Shown: one piece after another, positions 1 to 10,559 of the stretch
Layout of the letters: each line of letters starts with the position of its first letter
Numbering within the stretch: the first letter of the stretch is position 1
Assembly: GCA_010279815.1 (NCBI GenBank)
Contig: QEOQ01000487.1
Location: 411,658-475,657 of the forward strand
Length of the DNA stretch: 64,000 bases
Source: Brachionus plicatilis
Lineage: Eukaryota > Rotifera > Eurotatoria > Ploima > Brachionidae
Reading direction: 5' to 3'
Program-made: the position numbers and the translations under genes
Notes under the pieces: model-generated
The model's database searches: none
Seen by the model: only the letters and a program-made list of their open reading frames with translations
What the model was told of the DNA's origin: nothing

Positions 1-282
1 TATTTATAAAATAATATTAATATTTATTTTATGTGTGATATATCAATTGTAGAGAAAAAAAAATCTAAAAATTAGTGTTTTCTTTTTTTTTCTTTTGCAC
101 TCAATTTTTCGCGAAATTCAATAAATAAACAATTTTAGATAAGTAAAATAATTAATTTCTAAATTTTTGCAACATACTATATACAGGTACGATAGCAGCA
201 TACGATTTCAAGAGTCAAAGTGACTTTGATTTTTGACCATATCTGGATTTTTATTCCATGTTACTAAATAATCATGGGCTAG
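1..282. other. Upstream flank of KAT14, no gene seen
   Basis: AT-rich sequence with no coding exon that I can support. A GC-richer patch near 186-240 is probably 5' leader of the KAT14 transcript. An ATG at 274 is followed at once by TAG, so it cannot start the KAT14 frame. Confidence 0.4.
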
Positions 283-1751
283 ATGATGTCTGTTATTAAA
301 GAAGAACCTGTTGAGCACAATGAAGATCATAGTGAACAAAAATTGAATTTAATTGACCAAAAATACGAGTCCGAACTCGATTACCTGAAAAATGTTTCGG
401 AAAATATTTTGGCAAATAAAGACTTGGATTTGGAAAATTTTCAAATCGACCCAACTTCTCAACCATTAATCAAGACTCAAAGCAGCATGTCCATTACTGA
501 TATTTTGAATAAAGTGTCTAATTGTAAAACAGATAGGACAAAAATTAGAAAAATTGAATTGAGCAAAGATAAAATTGATTTAGAGAGAAAAAAAGTCCTA
601 AGTTCATTGATCGATTCGGCTAAAACCGATCAGAACACTTATCTGAGTAAACACGAGTTTTTGAGTGTGGATGAAGAGGCTTCCTATCTGAATATACTCA
701 ACAAATACTTGGACAACGAGATTGTAGATGATCCAACTTTGATGCGATTTAGGGCCAAATTGACATTGCGCAATCTGAAAAGAAAAAATTACTCTAAAGT
801 GTTCGATATTGATTCATATGTGAATGAATTAATTGACCAAGAAAAAATGAAAATGTTAAATTCAATAAAACAAAGAAAATTGAAGCTAGAATTTGCAGAA
901 AATTGCCAAAATGATGTGACAGAGTCTGATGATGACATAATATTTGAATCAGCAAGTCTACAAGCCACAGACAATAGTGAAATAATTGAAATCAAAAGAG
1001 TCCTGGATCGATTCAAAAATAAAAAACAAAGAGACCACAACCATGAAATAGACTTGGATGTTCATATGGTAGAAGCTAGAAAAGAAGATACTAAATGTCT
1101 TATAAGTCCTTATTCTAATCAAGTGCTTAAGCCTTTTATATGGAAAGACCATCGAAGTTTGCCTAAAAAATTGAGACTGCATAAGAATTTGTTGGAACGC
1201 TTGGGACTAAAATTTGACCGATTCTCAATTGATTATGTTCATTTGAGACCAGAACATGTGATGCCCATTAATGCCATGTGTAGACAACATTTTTGGACTG
1301 GTATCGACATATCTGAGTGCCTTGGATATCCGGACTACACAATTGTAGCATTGTATAGAAAATTGATTGTTGGCTTTGCATTGTTGGTGCCGAATTCGTC
1401 GCTAAAGGAAGCGTATTTGTCATTTATTCTGGTTCACCCGGATTGGAGATCGGACAATGCACTTGCCAATCATTCAGATGTATCTGTAGCTAAATTTTTA
1501 CTCTTTTATTTAATTCAGGTAAATTTTAAATATACATTTGTAAATTGTAAAATTATTTTATTTTTTAAAATAAGAAATGTTCTGATTGTGATATAACTTT
1601 GCATGTGAGTGTAAATAGTCCTGCTGTTATTTTTTATCAAAAGTTTGGCTTTGAAATAGTTGAATACATTAAGAATTTTTATGATAAATATTATTCCGAT
1701 GATTTGAATTTAAGCAAAGATGCTTTTATGATGAAACTTTCCAGAAATTGA
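283..1751 (+). CDS. KAT14: KAT14 / CSRP2BP-like GNAT acetyltransferase (ATAC complex)
   Basis: Two exons, 283-1518 and 1575-1751, joined in phase 0 across a 56-nt GT-AG intron, giving 470 aa. The C-terminal ~160 residues are the GNAT fold of KAT14, recognisable by INAMCRQHFWTGIDISECLGYPDY, here cited as INAMCRQHFW plus DISECLGYPDY, then YLSFILVHPDW, and after the splice DITLHVS and FYQKFGFEIVEY. KAT14 is a histone acetyltransferase subunit of the ATAC coactivator complex. The N-terminal ~300 residues are acidic, charged and low in similarity; the animal family is usually longer (human about 780 aa). The usual acetyl-CoA loop (RxxGxA) is altered here by an insertion and loss of Gly. The start is the first ATG after an in-frame TAG; a second ATG follows directly. 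Confidence 0.9.
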
Positions 1752-1838
1752 TCACTTTTTCTGCAATTTTAATTAAAATTCTATCTTATTCAAACAATAA
1801 AAAAAATTTTAAATCTGCTTTTTATTCTAAATTAAAAT

Positions 1839-2441
1839 TATGAGGGTATACCACGTTATGTGATCAATTTCAGATGGTCACTGGTCAATATTAGGTGGCC
1901 AGTATTTTAGCTAATTTTAAAATCAAATTTATAAATTTATTTATGACCAATTTTATTAATTATGTGATCATGGTTAATATTTACGAGAGGAATATATTTT
2001 TTTAAAAATAAAATATTAAAACGCTTTTATTAATCTCTTTTTTTTTAAATCATAAATAAAATTCAAATCGAACTTAATTAAATTTATAGATAATGTGTAA
2101 AATATTGAAATATTTCTATTTTTGATCAATCACTATAGATCACATAAAAAAGGTTCATTTCTCCTCAGTAATTCGTTTATTATTTTATCTAAAATTTTTA
2201 AAAAGTTTTCTTAAAATCAAAAAAAAATTTATTTTGAATTTTTTTTATAATCCGAGAGAGAAGTTAAAAAATTCGATTTGGTATAATTTACGAGATAAAC
2301 TTTTATATCGTGACGACTGTTAATCACTTGGTGAGCAGCCTTCATTTTATGTGAGCCTAAATTGGTAACCATATTGCGACCACTACTGGTCATCAGCTGA
2401 GCGAAATGAAATTGGTCACATAGCATAGGAGACCCCCTTAT
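1839..2441. mobile_element. ~600-bp foldback/MITE-like element with imperfect terminal inverted repeats
   Basis: The left end (1839-1872) and the right end (2407-2441) are inverted copies of about 34 bp with roughly 70% identity. The best block is TATGTGATCAATTTCA at left against TATGTGACCAATTTCA as the complement of the right. A further GTGATCA-type word lies at about 1962 and its complement at about 2139, as if the element were built from nested inversions. No transposase is recognisable; the 77-codon reverse ORF inside has no family resemblance. A TA dinucleotide at both outer edges would fit a Tc1/mariner-type insertion, but in such AT-rich DNA this is weak. Confidence 0.45.
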
Positions 2442-2627
2442 TTTTGGCTGATGTTTATTCATGATTTATTAAATTAACTCTTCTATTAAACTTTGTTTGA
2501 ATTGAACATTTTTAAATTTTGTTATGAATTAAATTAAGACATACGATTTCACTCATCATAAGTTTTAAACGTAGTCAAAAAAATTGTTTAAAAATTTTTT
2601 TTATTAAAATTAAATTTTCAAAAAAGA

Positions 2628-2978
2628 ATGGTTTTTGGACTCTACACACTTCTAGAAGCTGGTCTTTTATTTGTTAACGCCGTAGCTATATTGAATGAAC
2701 AAAGATTTCTGGCAAAATGTAAACAGCTTTTTTTTAATCTAAAATTAAGCAAACTCATTTTTTGACAAGTGAAACTAAACCAAACTCAACCAAATTATGG
2801 CGATCAACAATCTATTTCTAGTCAGATAATGACTCTTATTCGCTCTGTTCAGATGGTGATGAGATGTAAGTTTTATCTTTCAATTTAAAAATAATTTCAC
2901 AATTTTTATAAAATTTTCCAAGTTCCCTTGATATTTTGCAATACCGCCGTAATTTTATTACTTTTACTATTCGGCTAA
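2628..2978 (+). CDS. IER3IP1: IER3IP1 / Yos1 family ER-Golgi membrane protein
   Basis: Three exons, 2628-2718, 2770-2865 and 2923-2978 (phases 1 and 1), encode 80 aa, against 82 in human. The N-terminal hydrophobic segment reads LYTLLEAGLLFVNAVAILNE, the middle carries SQIMTLIRSVQMVMRFPLI and the protein ends in VILLLLFG, all typical of IER3IP1/Yos1. The family protein sits in ER/Golgi membranes and is needed for ER-to-Golgi traffic and secretory homeostasis. Introns are 51 and 57 nt. The gene was too exon-fragmented to be obvious as an ORF. It lies 166 bp upstream of ASCC2 on the same strand. Confidence 0.93.
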
Positions 2979-3144
2979 TGCATCTATTTAAAAAAATTTT
3001 AAAGAAAATTTGGATCTTGTTTATTTAATAAATATTTTTTAAATTATTTTTTACTTTGAATTGATGCGCCAAGCATTTAAAATTGCTTAACTTTGAAGAA
3101 AATTTTATATCAAAATACCTTACAGATTTATTTACAGATTTTAA

Positions 3145-6033
3145 ATGTCCGATCAAATTTTAACTGAACCACTTGATCAACAAGTTCGTTTGATTTTTAA
3201 CAAAACAACTCAGAAAGAAGAAAAAATACCAGCACTTGTAAATAATTAATAATTTTTTTTATCAAAAAAATTTAAAATATAATTCTCTAGAATCGTATAT
3301 TTAAAGTAGAACGTCAAATAATTCCTTATCTTGCTCCACCACTGTCCATCCTAGAGCCCAAATCTGTGGATTTTAGAGCTTGTTTGGAACAGTATGAAGA
3401 AAGACTCGGATTTATTGAGCAAGATCTTAAATGGTTGCTGAGTTTGCCGCATCAGAAATTTTGGTGCCAAATTATTTATGACACTTCTTGTCAAAATATG
3501 ATCGATTCTTATCTGAAACTAGCTCCAAGACCATATGATACAAACAAAATTGACTTTCCCATGCAAATAGCCAGCCTGCACAACTCAATCCATCGATTGG
3601 TATTTTTAGTTTGCTTGAGAATGTCGACTTATAAAGAAAATCGTGAAAATTTCATCAATCAAAATGTATTTGCCGATTTGATTTATAAAAATTATTTATT
3701 CGATATTCCTAAAATTTTGGACCTGTGCATTCTATACGAAAAAAATCCAGTCCTAAACAAGATAATTCAAAATTTATTTAGTGTTCAAAAAAATTACTAT
3801 GATGACTTTAAAACAAGTATTAAAGATATAATTAAAGCGATTGAGACTAGCAGAAAAAGTTTGCATTCAATATTTGAATTGGAATCAAAGTATGACATTG
3901 GTGCAACAAAATCTTTGGAATTTGTTGCCGAAAAACTACCCAAAAATATGAAAGAAATACTTGATATCATTTACTATTTGACTGATTTTGCGAGAACTTT
4001 ATCTAACTTGATTTCCATTCAAACAAACTTGGCTCAATATTTATTTGATCAAAAATTTGAATTAAAGTAAATTTATTTTAATTTTAAACAATTTTTTAGA
4101 ATTTTGACATTTAAAATCAAAAATTAAATATCCATCGTCTAAAACGATTGTCCATATGTATTTTAAAAATAATCTTCTCGAATTTTGAAGTGTTTTATTT
4201 AATATTAGACAAGAAATGCTTAAAAAAAACATGTTAATTTAAAACTGAAGAAGGGAACCCTTTTTTATTTTAAGATTTACTGTTTCAGTCATACTAATCT
4301 TTTTTTTTTCAAAGTATTAAAAATTTTATCGAAACAACTTTGTTTGAAATTGAAGAAATAATTAATAAATTAAGAAAAAAACACAGTTTTAACAGGTAAA
4401 TAATTTTTAGAAGAATTCATTTTAAATTTATCTTTTTTTGTTTTAAGTGAAAATATTGGATTTATAAAGATAAAACTAAGCGGATTAAAATACGAAATGA
4501 CCAAACTTTTTAGTTTAATATTTGAACATTCGCTGGTAAAGCCAATAATTGAAAGCTTGGATTCGTTCTCATCCAGTGACCAAATTCAACAATTGACGGA
4601 CTCTTTTGTCAAAATATGCTGCGATATTTTAGAAGATAAACACTTTCTATGCTATTTTGAAGAAAAATTTAATTTCAGTGAACAAATTGATTTAATTTTT
4701 CAATTGAGTCAAGAAAGAATGTAAGATGGAAAAATTTTTGCTTGTCACAAATGACTCTTTTGAATTTAGAGACCAGTCTCAATATGAGTATATAATAGAA
4801 AATTTAAAATCAAGTATACTTGAGTTTTCTCGAAGCAAAAAATCAAAGGCAAAATTTCAAAATATTGCGCCAAAACCTGATCTTTCTGAAGTAGAAATTC
4901 AGCCAACTTGCAGCAAAAATCTCGCTACTGAAGATGACTTTGCAAAGTCAGTCCTAGATTTGCTGCCAGATTTAGCCCCAGATTTAGTCAAGGTATTAAT
5001 TTAGTTAATTTTTATCATCCTTTTTAATATTAAAAAAAAGAAATGCCTTAATTACTTTAATAATAATGTTGAGCAAGTAATAAATGCATTTTTGGAAAAT
5101 AATCTGCCACTATTTCCTTCCGAAGAACCAGAAAATTTAATGTATAATTTAAAAATATAAAAATGATCTCTTTATTCTTTATTTATTTGTTCAGATCAAA
5201 TCAAAGCGAGCAAAATTTAAGAAAAAATATCTATGACAATGATGAATTTGACGTTTTTAATAAAAATGAAGTGGATTTGTCAAAAATATATCTTGGAAAA
5301 AAGTGAAATAATTTAAAAAGCTCATTTTAAATTCTAATAAATTATTTTTTTTTTAGAAATGAAATTGAAAAATTTGATTTAGATAACAAAGATGATGTGT
5401 GTCGAGATTTTGTTTTGTATGAATATAATGAAGATGACATTTACGAAGATGAATACGATGACACTTATGACTCTAATATAACTGCAAATGATAACTATGA
5501 TGGATTTAATATAAAGTAATTTAAATTAAAATTAATAAATAAAATTAAAATTTTAAATATTTATTTTCAGACCATTGAACCAAAAAATTGAAATAAAAAA
5601 AAGAGATATCTTTGAGGCTGAATCGGATGAAGAGGAACAAGAAGGTGAAGAACAACAATTAAAGAAAATTGATGACCAAAAGAACAAGACTGAAGATACC
5701 AAAGGTAACAATCAGTTTCAACATCAGCAGAGACGATTCGAGACCGGCAAAGGACATCGAGGTGCCAAAAATCCACAGCCTTATTTCGAAAAAAAAGAGA
5801 ACACATCTCATCAGCAAAGCCAATCTCAACCACGACAAACTCAATTGCCACAGAGACAAAATTTTAAAAATGGAGCGCGAGGCTCGAAAGAAACGAGTGA
5901 GGATGGAATCGCTGCTGCTCCGAAGACCGACGAGGAAATCAAACGTGACAGAAGATGGAAAAATGACAACAAAGCATCTATAGCTCATCATAATCGCAAA
6001 TATTTATCAATGAAAAAAACAGGCTTCATGTAA
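3145..6033 (+). CDS. ASCC2: ASCC2, activating signal cointegrator 1 complex subunit 2
   Basis: Nine exons (3145-3237, 3291-4066, 4315-4395, 4448-4720, 4770-4992, 5041-5141, 5195-5302, 5357-5515, 5571-6033) give 758 aa, essentially the human length (757). The N-terminal ASCC3-binding region is clear (WLLSLPHQKFWCQIIYD, LFDIPKILDLC). The ubiquitin-binding CUE domain spans exons 5-6 (LDLLPDLAPDLVK, then NNVEQVINAFLENN). The C-terminal part has NDEFDVF and an acidic EDEYDDTYDS stretch, and ends with a basic HHNRKYLSMKKTGFM. ASCC2 reads K63-linked ubiquitin and recruits the ASCC3 helicase in alkylation repair and rescue of collided ribosomes. A TTTACAG acceptor-like site ends 6 nt before the ATG. 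Introns are 48-248 nt. Confidence 0.95.
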
Positions 6034-6548
6034 ACTTTTTTCTTAGATTAATAAAACCAATTATTTTAATATTTATCTTAAATTGCTTTACAAAAATAAA
6101 TTATTTTTTGAATTTTAAAATTTAATTTTCTTGAATGACAAAATTCTTTTTATTTTAATTTTTAAAAAAAAATTATTTAAACTCGTTTTTTGATTGCAAA
6201 ATTTGAAAAATGTCACCTAAAATGATTATTATATTATGAAAATTTAATTTCAAAATTAGCTTAATAAAATATTAGAAATACGCTTTAATGTTTAATTAGA
6301 TTGTAATTTTTGGGAAATGTTATCTTAAATATTGAGTTGGCGTGTGTATGTGAGTTATATGTTATGTAAAATTATGAATGTACCAAGTATATGAGCAAAC
6401 ATTGTTAGATCCAAATTGGAAAAAAAAATTGAGCAACCATTAATGACTTGGCACTTTGAGTAAATTAAATTCATTTTTTTTTTTTTGCGCAATTCTAATC
6501 ATCTTTTTCATACAGGTATACGCAATTTATGTAATTATTTAAAAAAGA

Positions 6549-6831
6549 ATGATTTCTATGCTTCCCCATTTTCTTGAGCAAAGATATTTTATAACTTTAG
6601 AGCAACTTTTTTTCGACACAAAAAGTATCGACCCCATTTGGCGTCTATGTGGTAATTTAATGATAAATTAATATCATAAATAAAATTATGTAATCTCTAA
6701 AAAATCTAAAAAATATTTTTACTTTGATAACTAGAGTTTTGAAATATTTAATTTAGCTCGATTTCTTAGTTGTTGGGCCAATTAACAATTCAAACGTCAT
6801 TCAGAATAAAGTTAAAAAATTTAGAATCTAA
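6549..6831 (+). CDS. Possible small two-exon gene, unidentified
   Basis: An ATG at 6549 opens 34 codons ending in a GTAATT donor after 6651. An acceptor before 6770 continues the frame (VVGPINNSNVIQNK) to a stop at 6831, giving about 54 aa. Base composition inside is GC-richer than the surroundings (DPIWRLC). I do not recognise the family. It may be a small gene, a first exon of something decayed, or chance. The rest of 6034-7041 shows only AT-rich spacer and the ASCC2 poly(A) region. Confidence 0.25.
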
Positions 6832-7041
6832 AATAACACCACGCGAAAAAAAGATTCTAAATTTTATATCTTAATATTCACATTTTTCTTGCTTATTTAA
6901 TCATTTTATTACATTCATCCAATTTAAAATAAAAGTAATTGAGCAAATAAAGAATTTTGAAATTTCCAAATAGACTATTGAAGCATTTTAAAACAAGAAA
7001 AAAAGTATTTCAAAATCCAATTTATTTTAAATTTTCAAACT

Positions 7042-7661
7042 ATGAACATGCTTGATCAGCTAATCACGCCAATTGTTTGTGGTGGACTCAATGAAACCCT
7101 ACCAGCAAACGATTACATACAAAATCTGCTAAATACTGTAACCTTTTTTTTTAATTTAATTTAAAAAAAAAATTCCCAAAACCATGCCCAGAATTATCTT
7201 AAAATTTAGATTTTATCAGAACATCAAATTGGAGAATACAAAAATATTTTCTAAATTATCTTTTTTCTTATCAATAAAAACTCTTAGAAATTATCAAATT
7301 TTTTTTTGAAACAAAAAGTGGGTTAATGTTTTTGGGAAGATAAAATTTCTATTTAACTTAGCAATAAATGAGTTTTATAGTTGGAAAATGATATAAGACA
7401 AACTACGGACAAAAATTTTCGATTTTTCCGAGCAATTGAATTTAGAAGTCAAGTAGTGGCAGGACGTAACTTTTTCATAAAGGTAAATCAATATAATTTT
7501 AGAATTTTAAGTTAAAAAAATTTAATTTTTTTCAGGCTCATGTGGGTGAAGAGTATATACACGTTAAAGTGTTTGTTCCGCTGCCTATAACAGGCGAAAG
7601 ACCGGTTTTAGTTGACATTCAATTCAGTAAATCAAAGACTGACGAAATAACTTATTTCTGA
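7042..7661 (+). CDS. Stefin (type 1 cystatin) copy A, three exons
   Basis: Exons 7042-7137, 7381-7482 and 7536-7661, both introns in phase 0, encode 107 aa. The papain-inhibiting first loop QVVAG is intact (FRSQVVAGRNFFIK), followed by HVKVFVPLP, the second loop region, and the stefin C-terminus DEITYF. There is no signal peptide, as expected of a cytosolic stefin, which blocks cysteine cathepsins by wedging its N-terminal Gly and two loops into the active site. The N-terminus is about 10 residues longer than in human stefin B. Both intron positions match those of human CSTB (before the Val/Leu after the N-terminal helix start, and after FIK). First of four stefins within 5 kb. Confidence 0.92.
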
Positions 7662-7844
7662 CTTTAAAGCATTGTAAATTTAATAAAAATAGCTTTCCTA
7701 ATCTTCTTATGTATAAATCATGTAAATAAATTTTTAAAATATTCTAATTTTTTTAATAAAAAAAAAAACAAAATTCCATTTCTAACATATTTGCATAAAT
7801 ATTTAAGATTTTAAAAACTAAGGATTTCAACATTAGAAAATAGA

Positions 7845-8184
7845 ATGAGACTTGGGGGTATTGGCCACGAGAAGCCCGCTGACCAAAATGTGCAGCACTT
7901 AGTCGATCAAGTAATTTGTGTCTAGAGATTTAAATTGATTAAAAATGTTTTATTAGCTCTCGCATGAAATTCAAATTAAAACTGGAAAAAGTTATCCTTT
8001 TCTAAAAGCAGTCAGTTTCAAAACTCAAATAGTTGCTGGAACAAATTACTTCATTAAAGTCCAAGCTGGACAAGATTATTTGCATCTACGAGTGTTTCAG
8101 CCATTGCCTTGTTACAGCAGTACCCCTCAGCTCGCCAGCTTTGAGCTTAGCAAGTCAAGCGATGATCCGATAGAATATTTTTAA
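7845..8184 (+). CDS. Stefin (type 1 cystatin) copy B, two exons
   Basis: Exons 7845-7910 and 7957-8184 (phase 0) encode 97 aa. It has an N-terminal GGIG, the inhibitory loop QIVAG inside KTQIVAGTNYFIK, LRVFQPLP and a PIEYF end. It is a canonical cytosolic cysteine-protease inhibitor. Exon 1 is 22 codons, as in human CSTB, but the second family intron (after FIK) has been lost. The ATG lies 183 bp after the stop of copy A, and the stop lies 121 bp before the RING gene on the same strand. Confidence 0.93.
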
Positions 8185-8305
8185 TATCTATTTTTAGAAT
8201 AAATTATTTTAAAAAAAAAAAAATTTTTTTTTTCGAATACACACCCTCCTAAATTTAAATAAATTAAAATTAAAAATAATTTTTTTTTCATTCAGTTTTT
8301 TTAAA

Positions 8306-9805
8306 ATGCTTCACAACGAGGATTCATTGAGCTGCCCGCGTTGTAAAGATCGCTTTGAATCGCCACGCATTTTGCCATGTATGGAAAGTATTTGTGTGAA
8401 ATGCATCGATTCCAATGACAAGTTTGAGTGTCCTTTTTGCTATCAAGTCCATTCTGTACCTCCAGGCGGGTTCCCGATCAATAAATCATTGCTCAAAGTA
8501 TTGAGTTCAGTTGGTGAACATAAAATTTTTGACAGATATGAACTGGAAAAGTACCGCAGCCATCTGAAAAATGCTGAAGAGCTTGTCAATTATTTGGACT
8601 GTGACATGGAAAAAGCAAAGGCCGAGATTTTGCAGTATTGTGAAAATATAAAGACACAAATTTTGGACACAATTGACCAACAGGTCTATTATCTCAACGA
8701 TGTTCGGGACGAGCTGGTTGATGAAGTTTATCTATTCCAAAAAGACTGCATCAAAACCCTAGAGCAGAATGGCGAGGAACTAAATACTTTTAAAAAATTT
8801 TCCCAAGACTGCCAAGCGCTGATTCAAAGCGAAGATTTTAAAAAAGCTGAATCAAAAGAGAAAATAGCCCGTGTGAAGAATACCGAGTGGAAGTTGGGCA
8901 CTCAAAAAAAAAAATACAAAAATTTTTTATTCAAAAATGTGAATTTAATTTACAAGGAGCTAAAGATTCAGCAAATTCCGGCGCTTGTAAAGCGCAGTTG
9001 CCAAGAGATTGACTTGACAAACTTTCAGCATTTCAACTTGAGTCAACATTTATCAGGCGATTCTCTTGACCAAGAGATTCAAGTCAATCAACTAGAAAAC
9101 AAAATGTTTGTTTTTAATTATATAAATGATACCACCTGTGATCACATGTTCGAGGTGCGCAATCTTCACCAATTCGAAGCGTTTAGCAAAAATTTCGTTG
9201 ATTACTTAGAAAGCTCAAATACTTTTACTTTGGTGAAAATCTATAAAAATCACATTCTTTACCATAAACATTCTTCATTTCAAAAAGAATTGACAATTTT
9301 TGACCAAAACTTGGACATTATTCAAAATGTGGAAACAAAAAATCAGTTCAAAGATCTTGTGGCTACTGATTCGAAAATTTTTTGTCTAAAAAAAAATCTC
9401 CTCTCAATTACTGTTTACGATTGGAACCTTAACAAATTGATGATTATCAAACAAAATTCTAGTTTGTACCCCTTTAGTTCAAAAATTGAAGGCCTATTCG
9501 AAAATGAGGAGTATTTGTTCTTTAAGGAAGCTGATTGCTTCAATATGATTACCAAAGAAGGGGAATTGGTAAAAAAGATTCCACTGGAAAATAATCTGGA
9601 AATAGTTTGCTTTAAAAATGACTGTTTCTATGCTAAAAATAAGCATACAAATTCAATAAATGCTTTGGATTTTAATGGTATGGTAATTTCTAGTTTACAA
9701 CTTAAAAATTTTCCGCATTTCGATTTTGATTTTTTTCTGGACCACGACAACAATTTTTCATGCTATGATTTATGCTCACTTAAATTGTATATCCAAGATG
9801 CATAG
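8306..9805 (+). CDS. TRIM-like RING/coiled-coil protein, intronless
   Basis: A single exon of 499 aa. Residues 10-45 form a RING: C10-x2-C13, C25, C30-x2-C33 and C42-x2-C45, with the usual His position (27) occupied by Glu. No B-box Cys/His cluster is visible. Residues about 75-215 are heptad-rich and predicted coiled coil. Residues about 250-499 are beta-rich and may be a degenerate propeller of the NHL/kelch type, without a convincing repeat. RING proteins of this layout are E3 ubiquitin ligases; activity here is inferred. TTTTTTTTCATTCAG ends 10 nt before the ATG. An internal start is not needed since this ATG directly precedes the RING. Confidence 0.75.
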   Translation: MLHNEDSLSCPRCKDRFESPRILPCMESICVKCIDSNDKFECPFCYQVHSVPPGGFPINKSLLKVLSSVGEHKIFDRYELEKYRSHLKNAEELVNYLDCDMEKAKAEILQYCENIKTQILDTIDQQVYYLNDVRDELVDEVYLFQKDCIKTLEQNGEELNTFKKFSQDCQALIQSEDFKKAESKEKIARVKNTEWKLGTQKKKYKNFLFKNVNLIYKELKIQQIPALVKRSCQEIDLTNFQHFNLSQHLSGDSLDQEIQVNQLENKMFVFNYINDTTCDHMFEVRNLHQFEAFSKNFVDYLESSNTFTLVKIYKNHILYHKHSSFQKELTIFDQNLDIIQNVETKNQFKDLVATDSKIFCLKKNLLSITVYDWNLNKLMIIKQNSSLYPFSSKIEGLFENEEYLFFKEADCFNMITKEGELVKKIPLENNLEIVCFKNDCFYAKNKHTNSINALDFNGMVISSLQLKNFPHFDFDFFLDHDNNFSCYDLCSLKLYIQDA

Positions 9806-10040
9806 TTTTCTTCATCATAAATTATTTACTAATAAAAATAAACCATTTTTTTAATTAATAAAATGTTAACATGTATCGTAAATTTTAAAAATAATGATCT
9901 GAAATCTGTGAATTGTTTTTGGAGCAGACATAATTTTATGGCGTAATTTTTAACAAAATCTGGATTTACCTTAAACGTTTTTGTTTTTAAAAAAGCTAAA
10001 AAATAATCTTTTAGCCAAAAAATAGATACACCCATTTAAA

Positions 10041-10053
10041 TTTATATATAAAT
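10041..10053 (+). promoter_or_regulatory. TATA-like box upstream of stefin C
   Basis: TATATATAAATG lies about 40 nt before the stefin C ATG, a spacing that would leave a 5' leader of roughly 10-20 nt. In AT-rich DNA such boxes also arise by chance. Confidence 0.3.
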
Positions 10054-10088
10054 GAGTCTAGAACAAGACTGTTAGTTAAACTAGTACT

Positions 10089-10559
10089 ATGGAATCACAA
10101 GAGTCAAAAAAAATTTTCTTTATTGAAAATGAATCATGTGAATCGTTGGAATTTGATCCTAAAGATTTTTATGATGTAACTTTGCCGGCTAATGATAGAG
10201 TGCAAAAATTGATTGATGATGTAAAATATTTTTTTTCGATTTTTTAAAAGTTTTTAAGGTACTTATAAAAATATTTTAAGTTAAGCGATGAGATAAAATT
10301 AAAAGCTGGAATAAATGGTGAAAAATTAGAAGCATTGAGTTACAAGAGTGATTTTGTTGTAGGAACAAATTATTTTGTAAAAGTAAAATATTTTTTTTTT
10401 CCTTTAAATTTATATTAATTTTATTTTTTTAAGGTTCGTTCGCAAGATAAATATGTGCACGTGAGAATTTTTTTGCCATTTCCATATCAATGTAATCATA
10501 AGGAAGTGACAAGTGTACTGAAGGAAAAAAATCAATTTGACAGTATTGATTATTTTTGA
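10089..10559 (+). CDS. Stefin-like copy C with altered inhibitory loop
   Basis: Exons 10089-10220, 10281-10382 and 10434-10559, both introns phase 0 at the same positions as in copy A, encode 119 aa. The fold is stefin-like (DFVVGTNYFVK, YVHVRIFLPFP, DSIDYF end). However, the universally conserved Gln of the QxVxG loop is Asp (DFVVG) and the N-terminus is extended by about 20 acidic residues without the usual Gly-Gly. It may be a weakened or re-targeted inhibitor. The frame is fully open and splice sites are intact, so it does not look like a pseudogene. Confidence 0.85.

Noticed and set aside
2229..2462. 77-codon reverse ORF that might be a transposase relic
   Set aside because: It lies across the right end of the foldback element, and no transposase motif or composition is visible.
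5567..5991. Reverse-strand and alternative-frame ORFs over the last ASCC2 exon
   Set aside because: They are antisense shadows of the charged, GC-richer coding sequence of ASCC2.
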